From Desertimonas flava (GTDB taxonomy: Bacteria; Actinomycetota; Acidimicrobiia; Acidimicrobiales; Ilumatobacteraceae), in assembly GCF_003426815.1 (NCBI RefSeq), contig NZ_QKYK01000018.1:1-64000 (forward strand): DNA of 64,000 nt, written 5' to 3'. The position numbers and the translations under genes are program-made. Below, piece by piece: positions 62,104-64,000 of the stretch. Each line of letters starts with the position of its first letter. The stretch's first letter is position 1. The notes beneath the pieces were generated by a model. The model saw only the letters and a program-made list of their open reading frames with translations, was not told the origin of the DNA and did no database searches.

Positions 62104-63285
62104 GTGGACCCGCGTCGAAACCCGTACAGCCCTGGGGCCGGACTACCGCCGGCGGTGCTGTCGGGTCGCGATCGGGATCTCGCGCAGTTCGAGATTCTGG
62201 TCGACAGGGCGCAGCGCGGTCTCACATCGAGGAGCATCGTCTTCACCGGTCTACGGGGGGTCGGCAAGACTGTCCTCCTCAACGAGCTTGCCGCGACTGC
62301 GAGAGCTCGCGGTTGGATCGTCGCACAGGTTGAGGTCGAGCACACGAGCGTCGATGAGTTCGCGCGAAGCATCTCCCGTCAGTTCACGCAGGCGGCGCGC
62401 CGTCGACGGGGTTGGCTCGACAAGACCAAGTCGCACGCAATCGATGCGCTCCGGACGCTCGCCGCCTTCAACGTCACGGTGCAACCTGACGGAGCGTTCA
62501 CATTCGGCTTGAACGTGGAGCCTGGCAGGGCCGACTCTGGTGCACTTCAAGGCGATCTGCCCGACCTCGCCGAGGCGCTGGCCGAGGCGGCCAACGAAGA
62601 TGGGGTGGGCGTCGTGCTGTTCATCGATGAGATGCAGGAGCTCGACGAAATCCAAATGTCGGCCGTGTGCCGCGCTTGCCACCGGGCCGGCCAGCAGCAG
62701 CTGCCGTTCTACGTCGTGGGCGCCGGACTACCGAACCTCGCCGCCGCGTTGGCCGACGCTGAGTCCTACGCCGAGCGGCTCTTCGAGTACAGAGAGATCG
62801 ACCGGCTCTCCGACCCCGCGGCCAGGGAAGCGCTCGTCACGCCAGCTGCTCAAGCTGGTGCGACGATCGACGGCGATGCCGCCACATTCATTCTCGACGA
62901 GTCGCGGGGCTATCCGTACTTCATCCAGCAGTTCGGCAAGTCGACGTGGGATGCCGCGGTCAATGACGACACGATCACCTTCGATGACGCCGTGCTAGGT
63001 GTCGCCGAAGGCCAAGCGCTCCTCGACGTCGGCCTCTACCGCTCTCGCTGGGAGCGTGCGACTCCGACTGAGCGAGCGATGCTCGGAGCGATCGCCGTCG
63101 ACGGTGAAGGCCCCGCCGCTATCGGTGAAGTCGCCAGCCGCCTCGGAAAATCGACGACCGCAATCTCACCCGCCCGCGCTCAGCTGATCTCGAAGGGCAT
63201 CATCTATGCGCCGGAGCGAGGCCAGATCGCATTCACTGTGCCAGGGATGGCCGACTACGTGCGTCGCCTCGACAACGACGCTTGA
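62104..63285 (+). CDS. Orc1/Cdc6-like AAA+ ATPase with winged-helix C-terminus
   Basis: 393 residues from GTG 62104. AAA+ domain with Walker A VFTGLRGVGKTVLLNEL and Walker B GVVLFIDEMQELDEI, an arginine-finger-like YVVGAGLPNLAAAL region, and a C-terminal helix-turn-helix (AAIGEVASRLGKSTTAISPA). The layout is that of prokaryotic ORC/CDC6-like or STAND-type ATPases, common as orphans in actinobacteria. Codon use is somewhat less GC-biased than its neighbours and the upstream gap is AT-rich, so horizontal transfer is plausible. Role unknown; possibly plasmid or phage-related replication or defence. Confidence 0.85.
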   Translation: MDPRRNPYSPGAGLPPAVLSGRDRDLAQFEILVDRAQRGLTSRSIVFTGLRGVGKTVLLNELAATARARGWIVAQVEVEHTSVDEFARSISRQFTQAARRRRGWLDKTKSHAIDALRTLAAFNVTVQPDGAFTFGLNVEPGRADSGALQGDLPDLAEALAEAANEDGVGVVLFIDEMQELDEIQMSAVCRACHRAGQQQLPFYVVGAGLPNLAAALADAESYAERLFEYREIDRLSDPAAREALVTPAAQAGATIDGDAATFILDESRGYPYFIQQFGKSTWDAAVNDDTITFDDAVLGVAEGQALLDVGLYRSRWERATPTERAMLGAIAVDGEGPAAIGEVASRLGKSTTAISPARAQLISKGIIYAPERGQIAFTVPGMADYVRRLDNDA

Positions 63286-63476
63286 TGGGCCGCTTCGAAC
63301 CCTCCGACTCAACACGTGCGCTTCGTGCATCGGCCAGCTGCGGACCGTTCTGGCTCTGATCGCGACGCTGAGCGCGGCGGCATGAGCGGTGACGGCGCGC
63401 CGGGTGGTCGTGCGAGGACTACGAATGACATCACCCAGCACAGCTGATCAACGGCAGTAGCGCTGCGCGGAGGCGT

Positions 63477-64000
63477 TCACGGCGAGGGCGGATCGAACGC
63501 CATGGTCGCCGTGGCGTCCAGCGTGACGTCGCCGATCGCCGCGCCGACGATGGCGACATCGGTGGGGTTGGTGTAGCTCACGCGCACCCGCACGACGTCG
63601 CCGGCGACCGACACGGAGACGTCGAGCGGCCCGAGCTCGGTGACGCGGCTCGCCGCTGCGGTCGCTGCGCCGGCGGGATCGGCCGACACGCTCGCCGCCC
63701 GCGCCGCCTCCCGAGCGGCGAGCTCGACGGCCAGTTGGTCGCGGGCGACGAGGGCCACCTGGAGCACCCCGAGCACGAAGACCACGACGAGCGGCATCGC
63801 CATGGCCAGCTCGACCGCCGCCTGGCCGCGATCGTCGCGGACCGACCTCGCCTCGCTCGTACCGTGTTGATGGGTGTTCGCTGCGCTCACACCGTGTCGA
63901 GCGGTGCTCGCTGCGCTCACACCGGTTCGATGCGTGTTCGCTGCGCTCACACCGTATTGATGGGTGCTCGCTGCGCTCACACCGTATTGATGGGTGCTCG
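63477..64000 (-). CDS. TadE-like pilus assembly/secretion protein (runs off right edge)
   Basis: The frame is open to the right edge. RGQAAVELAMAMPLVVVFVLGVLQVALVARDQL is the TadE-type N-terminal helix with the conserved glutamate, followed by a compact beta domain ending in AFDPPSP. TadE pseudopilins work with Tad secretion systems. The in-frame segment before it is built from GVSAA(S/N)THxx decapeptides encoded by a 30-bp tandem repeat, which is unlikely to be native; the real start is probably close to the RDDRGQ part, but no obvious ATG or GTG lies there. About 190 bp between it and the ATPase gene show no gene. Confidence 0.7.
   Translation of the reverse strand, partial: STHQYGVSAASTHQYGVSAANTHRTGVSAASTARHGVSAANTHQHGTSEARSVRDDRGQAAVELAMAMPLVVVFVLGVLQVALVARDQLAVELAAREAARAASVSADPAGAATAAASRVTELGPLDVSVSVAGDVVRVRVSYTNPTDVAIVGAAIGDVTLDATATMAFDPPSP
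63861..64000. repeat. 30-bp tandem repeat at right edge
   Basis: Four complete units (63861-63890, 63891-63920, 63921-63950, 63951-63980) and 20 bases of a fifth. Each contains the core TCGCTGCGCTCACACCG. A decayed unit precedes at 63841-63860. The unit length is a multiple of three, so the minus frame stays open. The array may continue beyond the window. Confidence 0.92.

Noticed and set aside
63861-64000. CRISPR array
   Set aside because: The 30-bp units are directly contiguous with no unique spacers, so this is a tandem repeat.

Overview
The window is strongly GC-rich, densely coded and reads as one contig of an actinobacterial chromosome. Marker genes point to Actinomycetota: a mycothiol glycosyltransferase (mshA) followed by a YbjN-like gene, a WhiB protein, a SigR/RsrA-type sigma and anti-sigma pair, F420-type luciferase-like oxidoreductases, an RsiG-like c-di-GMP module, and a rex-hemA-hemC-hemD cluster with a Rex operator as in Streptomyces. 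The non-mycobacterial, non-Streptomyces mixture (ethylmalonyl-CoA mutase, paired AI-2E permeases, LAXTG surface protein) suggests a deep lineage such as Acidimicrobiia; that placement is inference.

Layout. 0-0.3 kb: tail of an IS30-type transposase. 0.3-4 kb: clpC and a divergent polyprenyl diphosphate synthase. 4-5.2 kb: a sortase-anchored Thr/Pro-rich protein. 5.1-9.4 kb (minus): a coupled cluster hbd, aat, ethylmalonyl-CoA mutase and a DUF192 protein behind a perfect palindromic operator. 9.5-12 kb: S51 peptidase-like protein, cyclophilin lipoprotein, histidine phosphatase. 12-15.7 kb: a MoaD-RsiG fusion coupled to an XRE regulator, then mshA, ybjN-like and proC. 16-18.8 kb: SAM hydrolase-like protein and an acyl-CoA ligase. 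19-25.3 kb: rex, hemA, hemC, hemD, hemB and hemL, a tetrapyrrole pathway from glutamyl-tRNA to uroporphyrinogen III. 25.3-31.4 kb: hydrolase, degenerate acyltransferase/epimerase pair, scramblase-like protein, tyrosine-phosphatase-like pseudoenzyme, tilS. 31.4-38.4 kb: rsrA/sigR with aldolase and flavin-type oxidoreductase, a two-component system and an MMPL exporter. 38.4-46.9 kb: oxidoreductases, an M20 peptidase, tRNA-Thr(CGU), secreted protein, two divergent AI-2E permeases, a Tat lipoprotein cupredoxin. 46.9-47.6 kb: non-coding stretch with mobile-element debris. 47.6-50 kb: secreted beta-helix protein and DUF1996 protein. 50-55.2 kb (minus): topA, tmk, holB and a TIGR03086-like protein. 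55.2-64 kb: second MMPL exporter, rsgA, STAS protein, carotenoid oxygenase, WhiB with an AT hook, an island with an Orc1/Cdc6-like ATPase in AT-richer surroundings, and a TadE-like gene preceded by a 30-bp tandem repeat at the right edge.

Themes. Redox control is prominent (Rex, SigR/RsrA, mycothiol, WhiB). Several proteins keep an enzyme fold but lack catalytic residues (phosphatase-like, acyltransferase-like, epimerase-like, STAS). Repeats include a roughly 145-bp inverted pair at 18.8 and 28.7 kb with covarying hairpin arms, a 51-bp tandem pair at 52.4 kb, and sequences shared between the IS30 flank and the 47-kb gap. The most novel-looking gene is the MoaD-RsiG fusion at 12 kb.
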